From positions 32,224-96,223 of the forward strand of contig JAGOHK010000006.1 in NCBI GenBank assembly GCA_017996175.1: DNA of 64,000 bases. Direction: 5' to 3'. Every line of letters begins with the position of its first letter. The first letter of the stretch is position 1. The translations under genes were made by a program, and so were the position numbers. Origin of the DNA: Leptospiraceae bacterium (GTDB lineage: Bacteria; Spirochaetota; Leptospiria; Leptospirales; Leptospiraceae). Positions 54,808-63,318 of this stretch are shown here, piece by piece. Below the pieces are notes generated by a model. That model searched no databases, had not been told where the DNA came from, and worked only from the letters and a program-made list of their open reading frames with translations.

Positions 54808-54877
54808 TGTCACCCCCGAAATTTTCTATCGGGGGTCTCAAGAACTTGAGATTCCCGATAGAAAATTTCGGGAATGA
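54808..54877. repeat. REP-like extragenic palindrome, copy C
   Basis: Begins TGTCACCCCCGAAATTTTC and ends GAAAATTTCGGGAATGAC; the middle pairs CTCAAGAACTTGAG. Nearly identical arms to copy B. It lies between galK and pgi, 41 bp before the pgi ATG, and runs through a possible promoter area. Confidence 0.85.
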
Positions 54878-54918
54878 CTACTTTAATTCACGTTATTCTA
54901 CAAAAAAGAGGACTATGT

Positions 54919-56277
54919 ATGGCTAATATTAAGATCGATTCTAAGTTTCTAAAATCGTATTTTCCCGAGAGTTTGCTCTCAAAAAATCTGGAAAAATCTA
55001 TTTCCAAAAGAGAACTTTTGCATAATAAAAAGGGCTCTGGATCTGAGTTTTTAGGTTGGGTGGATTTGCCTTCCCAAATCAAAGAAGCGGACTTAAAAAA
55101 CATCCAAGAAACGGCGGACGAAATCAATTCCCATTCTGAATACCTAGTTGTCATCGGAATTGGTGGCTCCTATCTCGGAGCACGTGCGATGATTGAAGCA
55201 AATGTAAATAGTTTTCATCTACACGAAAATCACAAAAACAAAAAAACGAAAGTCCTTTATGCAGGGCATCATATCGACCCGGATTACCACAATGACTTGT
55301 TGGATTTTTTACAAGACAAAGAATTTTCCGTAAATGTAATTTCAAAATCAGGCACAACGACAGAACCAGCACTTGCCTTTAGAAGTCTACTTGCACTCAC
55401 AGAAAAAAAATACGGAAAAGAAAATTTAAAGAAACGAATTTTTGCTACGACTGATGCAAAGAAAGGCGCACTCAAAAAACTTTCGGATGAATATGGACTC
55501 AAAACTTTTGTAATTCCAGATGATGTTGGTGGGAGATACTCTGTATTAACTCCTGTGGGGTTAATACCAATTGCCGCTTCTGGAATTTCCATTTCTGAAT
55601 TTGTAAAAGGCGCAAAGTCGATGCAAGAATTTTTAGCTAATGAAAAAGACCCTGTAAAAAATCTTTCTTGTTACTACGCGGCTCTAAGAAATACACTTTA
55701 TGAATCCGGCAGAAAAATCGAAATCATGGTAAATTATAATCCTAAACTACACTACTTTACTGAATGGTGGAAACAACTTTTCGGAGAAAGTGAGGGTAAG
55801 GACAAACGCGGAATTTTTCCAGCAGGTGTGGATTTCACAAGTGACTTACATTCTATGGGTCAATATATCCAAGACGGAGAACGCCAACTATTCGAAACAG
55901 TCCTTCATATCCAATCACCAAATCGTGATAGCGTCATACAAGAGTTTGCCGGTGATCCAGATGGACTTAACTACATTGCAGGAAAAAAACTTTCCTATAT
56001 CGGTGAACAAGCAATTAACGGGACAAAACTTGCCCACTACGAAGGCGGAGTTCCTAATATCGAAATTTCTATTCCAAAAATTTCACCCGAAGTATGCGGA
56101 GAGTTAGTTTATTTTTATGAATACGCTTGTGGAGTTTCGGGATATATGCTTGGAGTAAATCCATTTGACCAACCCGGAGTGGAGGATTACAAGAATAATA
56201 TGTTCGCCCTCCTCGGCAAAAAAGGCTTCGAAGAAATGAAAGTCAAAGTAGAAGGAAAATTGAAAGGACTAATGTAG
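54919..56277 (+). CDS. pgi: Glucose-6-phosphate isomerase
   Basis: Interconverts glucose-6-phosphate and fructose-6-phosphate in glycolysis and gluconeogenesis. It has 452 residues, the short bacterial form. Motifs: VIGIGGSYLGARAMIEA, VISKSGTTTEPALAFR, DDVGGRYSVLTPVGLIPIAASG, and the C-terminal catalytic region with GESEGKDKRGIFPAG, FTSDLHSMGQYIQDG. ATG 54919 (MANIKIDSKF) follows AAGAGGAC; the frame is open to 54874 but would include the REP-like element. Confidence 0.96.
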   Translation: MANIKIDSKFLKSYFPESLLSKNLEKSISKRELLHNKKGSGSEFLGWVDLPSQIKEADLKNIQETADEINSHSEYLVVIGIGGSYLGARAMIEANVNSFHLHENHKNKKTKVLYAGHHIDPDYHNDLLDFLQDKEFSVNVISKSGTTTEPALAFRSLLALTEKKYGKENLKKRIFATTDAKKGALKKLSDEYGLKTFVIPDDVGGRYSVLTPVGLIPIAASGISISEFVKGAKSMQEFLANEKDPVKNLSCYYAALRNTLYESGRKIEIMVNYNPKLHYFTEWWKQLFGESEGKDKRGIFPAGVDFTSDLHSMGQYIQDGERQLFETVLHIQSPNRDSVIQEFAGDPDGLNYIAGKKLSYIGEQAINGTKLAHYEGGVPNIEISIPKISPEVCGELVYFYEYACGVSGYMLGVNPFDQPGVEDYKNNMFALLGKKGFEEMKVKVEGKLKGLM

Positions 56278-56284
56278 ATATTTC

Positions 56285-56484
56285 AAGATTACCACCGATG
56301 GACACCGAGGACACCGATAACGGAACGAGGGTTTTTGGATTATGATATTCCTATTCGATTTATTGCATCTGTCGTTTTGCATATTATTTAATTCCATAAC
56401 CAAAGTAAAATCATCGTATCTTTTATCGTTCCGTTATCGGTGCGGTTGGTGAGCCTGTCGAATCCATTCATCGGTGGTAATCTT
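56285..56484. repeat. 200-bp element with perfect 16-bp terminal inverted repeats
   Basis: The left end AAGATTACCACCGATG (56285-56300) and right end CATCGGTGGTAATCTT (56469-56484) are exact complements. Inner arms CACCGATAACGGAACGA and TCGTTCCGTTATCGGTG also pair. The right part contains GTGAGCCTGTCGAATCCAT of the repeat seen at 19915-19984. No ORF. It fits a non-autonomous element or processed RNA hairpin. Confidence 0.75.
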
Positions 56485-56504
56485 TAAGAGCTAAAGGTGA
56501 TGCA

Positions 56505-56933
56505 ATGACTAAAGAACTAACAAAACCAGAATTCAAATTTTTTACAACCATTCGAGTAAGATATGCTGAGGTAGACTTACAAGGTATTGTGTTTAACGCG
56601 CATTATCTTACCTACATTGACACTGCGATCACGGAATACTTTCGGGCAATCGGTTACACCTATTTAGACTTTGTGAAAAAGTATTCTATGGATTTTCATG
56701 TTATCCGCACACTCATTGAATACAAATCCCCAGCGAAGTTTGACGATGAGCTAGACATTTGCCTAAATCCAGAATACGAAGGAGTTAAAATATTCTGGAA
56801 ATTTGCAATCTTTCGTGGTAATGAAATTCTATGTTACGGCGAACTCGTATATGCCGGTGTTGATACAGATACAAAACGATTAAAGAAAATTGATGCGACG
56901 GTAGTAAACACTTTACAGTTGATTGGGAGTTAA
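56505..56933 (+). CDS. Hotdog-fold acyl-CoA thioesterase
   Basis: A 142-residue thioesterase of the 4HBT/YbgC type: TIRVRYAEVDLQGIVFNAHYLTYIDTAITEYFRAIGY contains the hotdog-fold signature with the catalytic Asp (RYAEVDLQGIVFNAHY, as in RYxExDxxGxVxxxxY). Hydrolyses short or aromatic acyl-CoA; exact substrate not deducible. It begins after the 200-bp element and stands alone. Confidence 0.88.
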   Translation: MTKELTKPEFKFFTTIRVRYAEVDLQGIVFNAHYLTYIDTAITEYFRAIGYTYLDFVKKYSMDFHVIRTLIEYKSPAKFDDELDICLNPEYEGVKIFWKFAIFRGNEILCYGELVYAGVDTDTKRLKKIDATVVNTLQLIGS

Positions 56934-56947
56934 GGTTCGTTTTATTT

Positions 56948-58450
56948 TTACGGAAAGGAAATCACAAACCAGTCCAGGGTTGCATCGTTATTTTCATCGT
57001 TATTTCTAGTGAATTGAATTTGATTTGTTGGAGTGGGTAGAATAAAAGTAGAGGTATACGTTCCAGAATCTTGGGTTGCGTCGGATGAACTACCAGATTG
57101 TGTGTCATTTGAAAACACGATCATACTTTTGGTGGTAGCCACTGAAGAACCTAGAGTATCCGTTATACTTGTATTTGTACCTCCGCCAGTGCCTGTAATA
57201 GTTGTTGATCCGCTTTGCACAGTTGTTCCGTCACCCATTTCAACGGCAAACCATGATATGTCTACAGTTTGGTTATTTCCCCTTCGAGTAAAACTTAGAG
57301 TAGAAGAATTTGAATAGGAACCGCGCACGTAATAGTTTGTCTCAAATCCCCCAATTGCACTTGCTGCTTTATAATTGAATATTAAAAAACTGGAAGCCAG
57401 ATTCACAGTACTACCTAGAGCGGCTGTCGTATTGGAACTTCCGTTAGCTAGGTTCACAGTACCTGATCGAACATTTGCACTGTTAAATTCAATAACTTGC
57501 CATTCAACTGTAGCCGCTGCTGTTGTTTTGTGTCGGGTGAGTTCTAAATTGGTGGAACTAGTTAGTCTTGCCATAATTGTTCTATTTTCATCATTAGTAG
57601 TTCCTGCTACTGAGGATCTAGTATAAGCTATCACAAATGTTTTTGCAGTTGCCACAGTTGTTAAGGTTACATTTAATAAACTATCGCTTGTGGCTAACGA
57701 AGATGATCCTCTTTGCACAGACGCACCTGCGGAATACTCCATGACATACCAATCGACTACAGCACCAAGTCCGCCACCTGACTGGATGATTACTTGCGTA
57801 CCAGCCCCATTCAGTTGACAAGTAATAGCTCTGTTTGTATTGGAGCTAGTCAACTTAGCATTACATGTTACGAATGCTTTTGTTGGATCAACTGCTGTTC
57901 CAAGTAATACGGCATCGGAAGCAGTGGATAATGTATGATTACCGCTTTGAAAACTTCCGTTTACTGTTGCGGCTGTCGTATCTTCTACTGAAACTACTAC
58001 ACTAGGAATAGTTATACCATTATAGACTGCATCGGAGCTGGCAGAGGTTTGTGTAATTGTTTGCGTATGTGTTCCTTCTGCAATGCTATCGTATAACGCT
58101 TCTATTGTTACCGTTTGAGCTGTTGACCAATTGGATGTGGTAAAAGTCAGTTGAACGGGACTTGTGGTGGAAGCATTGATTCGTAATTGTGTAGTATCGA
58201 ATGTAATACTTACTGTAACGTCTGACGTTGGTTCTGTTTGTAATACAATTGTGTATGTATCGCTACCAACACCCTCCTTTACGGATGTAGCAGAATTCGA
58301 TTCTGTAACAGTAATCGGGGCAACGGAATTCTCTAAGCCCAAGGTGCCAAGTAATTTTGGGGAAGGTCCCTTGGGGCATTCTAACAAAGTAAAAACCATT
58401 AGCAGGACGGCTAGTTTAGGAATTACTCGCCCGAGTAAAATTTCTTTCAT
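56948..58450 (-). CDS. Lipoprotein with Calx-beta-like domain and repeat-rich C-terminal part
   Basis: A 500-residue lipoprotein from ATG 58450 (MKEILLGRVIPKLAVLLMVFTLLEC, lipobox LLEC at about 25); the frame is open to 58486. A Calx-beta-like unit spans about 38-155 (ITVTESNSATSVKEGVGSDTYTIVLQTEPTSDVTVSITFDTTQLRINAS). The rest consists of repeated beta units about 80-90 residues long with the motif WYVMEYSAGASVQRGS/WQVIEFNSANVRSG/WFAVEMGDGTTVQSGS, some three to four copies. Such Ser/Thr-rich repeats with W-x-V/A-x-E/F resemble surface adhesin-like stalks. No operon partner. Confidence 0.78.
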   Translation of the reverse strand: MKEILLGRVIPKLAVLLMVFTLLECPKGPSPKLLGTLGLENSVAPITVTESNSATSVKEGVGSDTYTIVLQTEPTSDVTVSITFDTTQLRINASTTSPVQLTFTTSNWSTAQTVTIEALYDSIAEGTHTQTITQTSASSDAVYNGITIPSVVVSVEDTTAATVNGSFQSGNHTLSTASDAVLLGTAVDPTKAFVTCNAKLTSSNTNRAITCQLNGAGTQVIIQSGGGLGAVVDWYVMEYSAGASVQRGSSSLATSDSLLNVTLTTVATAKTFVIAYTRSSVAGTTNDENRTIMARLTSSTNLELTRHKTTAAATVEWQVIEFNSANVRSGTVNLANGSSNTTAALGSTVNLASSFLIFNYKAASAIGGFETNYYVRGSYSNSSTLSFTRRGNNQTVDISWFAVEMGDGTTVQSGSTTITGTGGGTNTSITDTLGSSVATTKSMIVFSNDTQSGSSSDATQDSGTYTSTFILPTPTNQIQFTRNNDENNDATLDWFVISFP

Positions 58451-58584
58451 ATAAATCTCTAGACTTAATTTTCTTTTTATTTCCATAGCTACTCTAATGA
58501 AAACAATTCAACCTAAGTCATTTTGCGGTCATTCTATCAGAGTATTTGCCTATGTCAAACTTAAAACTAGAGCAATCTTCAGAT

Positions 58585-59748
58585 TTATATACAATTTCCT
58601 TTTTCGGATTCGATCCATTTTCGAATTAATTCAACTCCTTCCTTATGGATAATGCTTCTACCGAGTTCTGGCATCATAATATCCGGCACATCCGAATTCA
58701 TTCGATGGTAAAGAATTGATTCGTTCGGTTTTCCGGGCACGATGTCAAATCGCAAATTTCCAGATCCTTTTCCTGATGCGACAGGCGCTTTACAAAACCC
58801 AAGTTTTGTTCGGTTGGTCTCTGCATAATTTAACATAAGCCCTGATGTATTTGCAGGACCGTTTGGATTGTGGCAATGTGCACAGTTTACATCTAAGTAA
58901 CCCCTTGCAAATTCAGATAGAGTTCCATTTTCATTGGAATGAAAATCAGCAAGGGATGAAATTTCTTTTAAGTCAGGTAGACCAGATAGGTATCCTATTT
59001 CTTTTAATTTTAGTAATTGATTTTTTTCTCCCTCTTCGTAAGCAAAGAGTCTGTTTAAGTTTCTCGCTTTAGGTCCAATTGGTTGAAGTTGTTTTTCGTT
59101 TTCATGGCAACCTTTACATTGGTTGGTATTGGGGATAACATAGTGTAACTCATGTTTATTGCCAGTCTGGTCTTGGTAGGTTATATCTTGTTTGCCTCCA
59201 GCGATTTCCAATTTTGCATCTTGCAAATCTTTGTCCCAAATGTAGGGAAGTGCAGTCCAGCCAGACTCTGTTCGAATTAAAAGTCTTGTTTCAATTAATT
59301 TATTCTTAGTTTCCGGATAACCAATCGTATCTCCTGGATAGAAAAAAGTTTTAGAAATAATTGTCCCTGTCGGAAAAATAAGAGTTCCCCCTTCATTGTA
59401 TATAGCGGATTTTCCTTCCGGCATCCATATAAATCTACTTTTGCTCGCATAGTCTGTAAAAAGTGGCATATTGAGTTCGTATGGAATTACACCTTTATTT
59501 GGTTTTAAGTCTGCCAATTTTCCCACAAATAAATTCCATTCGGAAAGTCTTTCCGGATACGGCTCTTCCATGACTAGGTTTACTGCATTTCTATTTTTAC
59601 ATTGAAAAAAAAGAACCATTAAACAAAGTATTATTAATTTTTGAATAGATGATTTTAATAAATAAAATCGCTTTTCATCTGCACTGAACGTATTATGGAA
59701 ACATGATTGGCTAACTTTCATTAGCCTTAATGATATGAAATCTATCAT
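58585..59748 (-). CDS. Dihaem c-type cytochrome lipoprotein (TIGR03806-like)
   Basis: A 387-residue cell-surface or periplasmic cytochrome. Two haem-binding sites are present: CKGCH (NTNQCKGCHENEKQLQPIGPKARNLNRLF) and CAHCH (DVNCAHCHNPNGPANTSGLMLNY). The N-terminus holds a hydrophobic segment ending in MVLFFQC (about 50), a possible lipobox far from ATG 59748; a shorter start cannot be defined because no in-frame ATG, GTG or TTG lies at the signal. The sequence PERLSEWNLFVGKLADLKPNKGVIPYELNMPLFTDYASKSRFIWMP is typical of the family I recall as TIGR03806. It follows the beta-helix gene by 5 bp. Confidence 0.83.
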   Translation of the reverse strand: MIDFISLRLMKVSQSCFHNTFSADEKRFYLLKSSIQKLIILCLMVLFFQCKNRNAVNLVMEEPYPERLSEWNLFVGKLADLKPNKGVIPYELNMPLFTDYASKSRFIWMPEGKSAIYNEGGTLIFPTGTIISKTFFYPGDTIGYPETKNKLIETRLLIRTESGWTALPYIWDKDLQDAKLEIAGGKQDITYQDQTGNKHELHYVIPNTNQCKGCHENEKQLQPIGPKARNLNRLFAYEEGEKNQLLKLKEIGYLSGLPDLKEISSLADFHSNENGTLSEFARGYLDVNCAHCHNPNGPANTSGLMLNYAETNRTKLGFCKAPVASGKGSGNLRFDIVPGKPNESILYHRMNSDVPDIMMPELGRSIIHKEGVELIRKWIESEKGNCI

Positions 59749-59753
59749 AAATT

Positions 59754-60968
59754 TTATTTCACTCCAGGAATTGAAACTACCGCTAATCTTGGATGGGAAC
59801 AGGTATATTTTTTTATATCTCGATCAATATTTTTAAACGTATGCTCTGCATCAATATTCGCAAAATCAGCTTCTCCGTTATTCTCCAAACAGATTCTTAA
59901 GTTGTCCGGCATATTTCCATTTACCGCTTTTTTGGAATCTATAATTCCATCATATAAAATATCTGGAAAAGGTTTCCCTAGTTTGAAAGAGAGGATTTTT
60001 ACGATTAGCCCCCTTGGATTTTCTCCAGCTTCGGAAATTTGGTTGTCGTGGACATAAATTGCCTCTGGGTATGGATCATATTTTGGATCATTGATAGGTT
60101 TATCTGCAATGAAATAACTTGTAATTGCAATATTCGTAGTGTCATGGTTTTTAATTGTATTTTCAAAAATTTCTATATTATCATTTGCGAGGACTAGAAC
60201 TCCAGTGCCCGGCGGGACAATCCCAACAATGTTGCCTTTAGGCGCAAAGTTTTCTGTGTTATTATTAAAAATTTGATTTTTAAATACGCGGGTGTTTTTC
60301 CCACCTTGGACAGGAAGATCAGGAAGATCAAAAACTAAAATTCCACCTGTGTTATTCGTAGCTGTATTTTCATACACGTCAGCAAAAGTAGAATTTTCAA
60401 TTTCGATTCCTGCTACATTGTATTCAGCCCTGTTTCTCCTAACGATAATATTAGAAGATTGTCCTACATAAATTCCAGCATCAGATGCACCAATAGCAAC
60501 TGAGTCTTCAATTAAAATGTTTTGACATTGAACTGGATAAATACCGTAAGCCCCATTTTTCTCATTCGGTCCACCAGTCCACGCGGTGCGAACTCTTCGA
60601 ATCGTGAGACCATTCCCTCCTTTTACTTTCAAAGCATCTCCGACTGTATCTTCAATGCTCAGATCTTCAATTGTGAATCCATCGGCAGTGATTAAAATTC
60701 CTTCAGCACCAGATGTCTGCCCTTTGAAGGAAAGGATTGTTTTATCCATCCCCTGACCTTTTATTTTTACATTATTTACTGTTAAAGAAAGGCTAGCGTC
60801 TAATTGAAATTTACCCGCAGGTAATTCAATTGTCGAATCTGGTTTTGCTTTCAGAAGTGCTTCCATTGTTTTTTTTTGAAAGTCAGCGTCAGCTACAATC
60901 ACTTCTTTTTTTTTGCAAGAAGAAAGGGCTGTCGCACAAAGTAAAATTGTAATTATACGTATATTCAT
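59754..60968 (-). CDS. Parallel beta-helix repeat lipoprotein (TIGR03805-like)
   Basis: A 404-residue lipoprotein (lipobox ALSSC, Cys at about 18). From about 60 on, repeated right-handed beta-helix rungs are seen (NNVKIKGQGMDKTILSF, DGFTIEDLSIEDT, NGLTIRRVRTAW, QNILIEDSVAIGASDAGIYVGQSSNIIVRRNRAEYNVAGIEIENSTFADVYENTATNNTGG, DNIEIFENTI). The layout corresponds to the beta-helix family I recall as the partner of TIGR03806 dihaem cytochromes. Coupled to the cytochrome gene at 5 bp. May bind polysaccharide or a redox-active polymer near the cytochrome. Confidence 0.85.
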   Translation of the reverse strand: MNIRIITILLCATALSSCKKKEVIVADADFQKKTMEALLKAKPDSTIELPAGKFQLDASLSLTVNNVKIKGQGMDKTILSFKGQTSGAEGILITADGFTIEDLSIEDTVGDALKVKGGNGLTIRRVRTAWTGGPNEKNGAYGIYPVQCQNILIEDSVAIGASDAGIYVGQSSNIIVRRNRAEYNVAGIEIENSTFADVYENTATNNTGGILVFDLPDLPVQGGKNTRVFKNQIFNNNTENFAPKGNIVGIVPPGTGVLVLANDNIEIFENTIKNHDTTNIAITSYFIADKPINDPKYDPYPEAIYVHDNQISEAGENPRGLIVKILSFKLGKPFPDILYDGIIDSKKAVNGNMPDNLRICLENNGEADFANIDAEHTFKNIDRDIKKYTCSHPRLAVVSIPGVK

Positions 60969-61181
60969 TGGTATCCTCTGGGTAATCGTTATTATCTGTT
61001 AGTGAGAAAATATCTTATGAAAAAAATAGTTCCCTCAAAACTTATTCTCTTCAAGAAAAATCTTGTTTTAAAAAATTGTCAAACTATTAAAGAAAAAATT
61101 ATTACCTGCATAATTTATTCTTTACGAGGGTGGCTTTTTTTGGGGATGGTAGGACTTTACTATATACAGAAGGCTTTCAGA

Positions 61182-62477
61182 ATGAGAAAATTTGGATTTA
61201 TTCTATTAATTTTACTATTTCAAAATTGTTCTACAAATACTAACCGGGAATTTATGTCTGCAAAAAACTTGCACACGGTAGAGAGCTATGAAACATTTCT
61301 AAAAAACTGCGCAAATTCACCACAGGCTTTGAGTGCAAAATTGCAATTGGAAAAACTAAGAGGAATAAAAAGTAAACCGTCTACTTATAAATGGAGTAGT
61401 GAAAATTCAATAAACGTTAGTAGAGATGGGGGTAGGCTTAAAGATTCCAATGGGCAGTTAAAGTCTATCTTTGATTTTTATAAGGCTAAGGGCAAACGAG
61501 ATTCTTTTATTGGCGTAGATGGATTTAAAATTACCTACGATTATTTTTTAGTAGATGGAGCAACGCAGGCACTTGTTATTTCTCATGGAACGGGTGAGTC
61601 TTCGATTCGATATGCGGAGGTTGTGTATGATTTACTAAAAAATAAACTTCCGTACTCTATATTTATCATCAATCACCGCGGGCATGGTTATTCAGAAAGG
61701 CTTCTTGGAAAAAACAAAGAATGGAATCCTAAATGGGATATGTATGATGTAATGCGAGAAGAAATTTTGGAATACAGAAAAATATATGTAAACCAATTCG
61801 AGGATTATGTAAACGATTTTTCTCAACTAGTAAAAATTATAAAGGAAAAACATGGATTCGATCATGTTACAGCACTAGGTCACTCTCTTGGAGGTGGGGT
61901 AGTTACCCGTTATGCGGAATTGAATCCAAATTCATTAGATAAAATGATATTATCCGCTCCGCTTCATAGCGTAATTGGGCTTCTAGGTGCAGATAATACC
62001 GATTATATCTCTAAGGCTATCATATCTATCGGGGATACTTTTTCTCATACTGGGTATGCTATTGGCTCAAAGACATTTAACCATTTTGTGACAACACACG
62101 ATAATCCTGAAAATACTTTAAATACTTATACTACTAGTTATAATCGTTTTTTTATGAAAAAGTACATCATTCAAGAATTTCCAGAGACAAGTCTGGGTGG
62201 ATTATCATGGGGATTTACCGATGCAATTTATGAAGGGGTAAAGGATATTAGACGCGATGCGGGTAATATTAAAATACCGACTCTAATTTTTCAAACGGAA
62301 TATGACGCTTATGTGCACCCATCGGGACAAAAGTCAGTATGTGATGCGATTAACCAATCCAAAACAAATTTATGCCATATAAAATTAGTAAAAGATTCTA
62401 AACATGAAATTTTGTTAGAGCGCGACTTAATCCGCGACGCTGTAATGAATGATATAATCGAGTTTCTGGTTAAGTAA
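61182..62477 (+). CDS. Lipoprotein alpha/beta hydrolase (monoacylglycerol lipase/lysophospholipase-like)
   Basis: A 431-residue lipid-anchored serine hydrolase. ATG 61182 opens a signal with lipobox LLFQNC (MRKFGFILLILLFQNC); the longer frame from 61002 has no signal. The fold motifs are NHRGHGYSER, the nucleophile elbow GHSLGGG (VTALGHSLGGGVVTRYAEL), the Asp in LIFQTEYDAYVHPSGQ and the His in DSKHEILLE. Likely acts on lysophospholipids or acylglycerols at the outer membrane. rsmE follows at 6 bp. Confidence 0.88.
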   Translation: MRKFGFILLILLFQNCSTNTNREFMSAKNLHTVESYETFLKNCANSPQALSAKLQLEKLRGIKSKPSTYKWSSENSINVSRDGGRLKDSNGQLKSIFDFYKAKGKRDSFIGVDGFKITYDYFLVDGATQALVISHGTGESSIRYAEVVYDLLKNKLPYSIFIINHRGHGYSERLLGKNKEWNPKWDMYDVMREEILEYRKIYVNQFEDYVNDFSQLVKIIKEKHGFDHVTALGHSLGGGVVTRYAELNPNSLDKMILSAPLHSVIGLLGADNTDYISKAIISIGDTFSHTGYAIGSKTFNHFVTTHDNPENTLNTYTTSYNRFFMKKYIIQEFPETSLGGLSWGFTDAIYEGVKDIRRDAGNIKIPTLIFQTEYDAYVHPSGQKSVCDAINQSKTNLCHIKLVKDSKHEILLERDLIRDAVMNDIIEFLVK

Positions 62478-62483
62478 CTAAAT

Positions 62484-63161
62484 ATGATTTTTTTTAGACC
62501 CAATGCCACTTTTTCTGGCGAAATTACTTTAAATAAAGAGGAAATCGAGCATCTTCGCAGTCTGCGATTAAATGATATAAGTAAAACAATTGAAGTAAGA
62601 GATGGAAAAGGAGTCTCGTATTTTTTTCAAGTAGAAAGTAAAAGCAAAACTGGAAAATTACTTGAAAAGAAAACAACAATTATCCCCAATATAAAAATTG
62701 AAATTGCCTCAGCTATTCCCAAAGCACAGAGATTAGATTTTTTATTACAGAAAGGAACTGAAATCGGAGTAACAGCATTTTACTTTATCAACTTTTTTCA
62801 ATCCGAAAGACGAGAAATCAACTTAGAGCGGTCAAATAAAATTATCCTCGAAGCTGCTAGTCAATGCCAACGCCATTCTATTCCCACAATCAAACTTTAT
62901 AATTCGCTGGAAAAATTTTTACAAGAGAACAAACAGGTATTCGTTCTAAATCCAGAGGCAAAAGAGCTTTTGTCATTAAATCAAAATTGGGGTATGATTC
63001 CGATTATTGGACCAGAGGGTGGTTTTCGCCAAGAGGAATTAGAATTATTACAAAGATATGATGCAAAGAATTTTTCTATCGGAAATAATATACTAAAAAT
63101 TGAAACAGCCCATACCTATATAGCAAGTATTTTAGCGTTTCAAAAGCTTGTTGGTGAATGA
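62484..63161 (+). CDS. rsmE: 16S rRNA (uracil-1498-N3)-methyltransferase
   Basis: Methylates U1498 of 16S rRNA. It has 225 residues, with an N-terminal PUA-like domain (ATFSGEITLNKEEIEHLRSLRLNDI) and a SPOUT domain with PKAQRLDFLLQKGTEIGV, EAASQCQRHSIPTIK and the trefoil-knot loop PIIGPEGGFRQEELELL, then GNNILKIETAHTYIASILAF. The stop TGA lies inside the palindrome at 63156. Confidence 0.95.
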   Translation: MIFFRPNATFSGEITLNKEEIEHLRSLRLNDISKTIEVRDGKGVSYFFQVESKSKTGKLLEKKTTIIPNIKIEIASAIPKAQRLDFLLQKGTEIGVTAFYFINFFQSERREINLERSNKIILEAASQCQRHSIPTIKLYNSLEKFLQENKQVFVLNPEAKELLSLNQNWGMIPIIGPEGGFRQEELELLQRYDAKNFSIGNNILKIETAHTYIASILAFQKLVGE

Positions 63162-63201
63162 AATGAAGGCGAGGAAACGTTTCCTCGCCTTCATTTCATT
63201 C
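63156..63201. terminator. 46-bp perfect palindrome after rsmE, possible terminator
   Basis: Arms 63156-63178 and 63179-63201 are exact complements with no loop, centred on AAACGTTT, with the core GAAGGCGAGG/CCTCGCCTTC. It overlaps the rsmE stop codon. No long T-run follows (CGATG). It shares sequence with the palindrome at 48259-48292. Confidence 0.65.
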
Positions 63202-63254
63202 GATGTTTGATTAAAAATGAACATTAAAAATCTCGGTAATAAAAAAATACCAAA

Positions 63255-63268
63255 TTGATCTAAATCAA
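63255..63268 (+). promoter_or_regulatory. FNR/DNR-type operator of nirK
   Basis: TTGATCTAAATCAA is a perfect match to the FNR/DNR consensus TTGAT-N4-ATCAA. It lies 50 bp upstream of the nirK ATG (63319), in the range of class II activator sites. No convincing -10 was found, so the start point is open. Confidence 0.85.
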
Positions 63269-63318
63269 TTGAATTTATTTTAATCCGTGTTAGGTTCAAA
63301 ATAGATGGAGATGAAATT

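Noticed and set aside
61002..61181. A longer hydrolase starting at 61002
   Set aside because: The extension has no lipoprotein signal, whereas ATG 61182 starts a compact signal with a lipobox.
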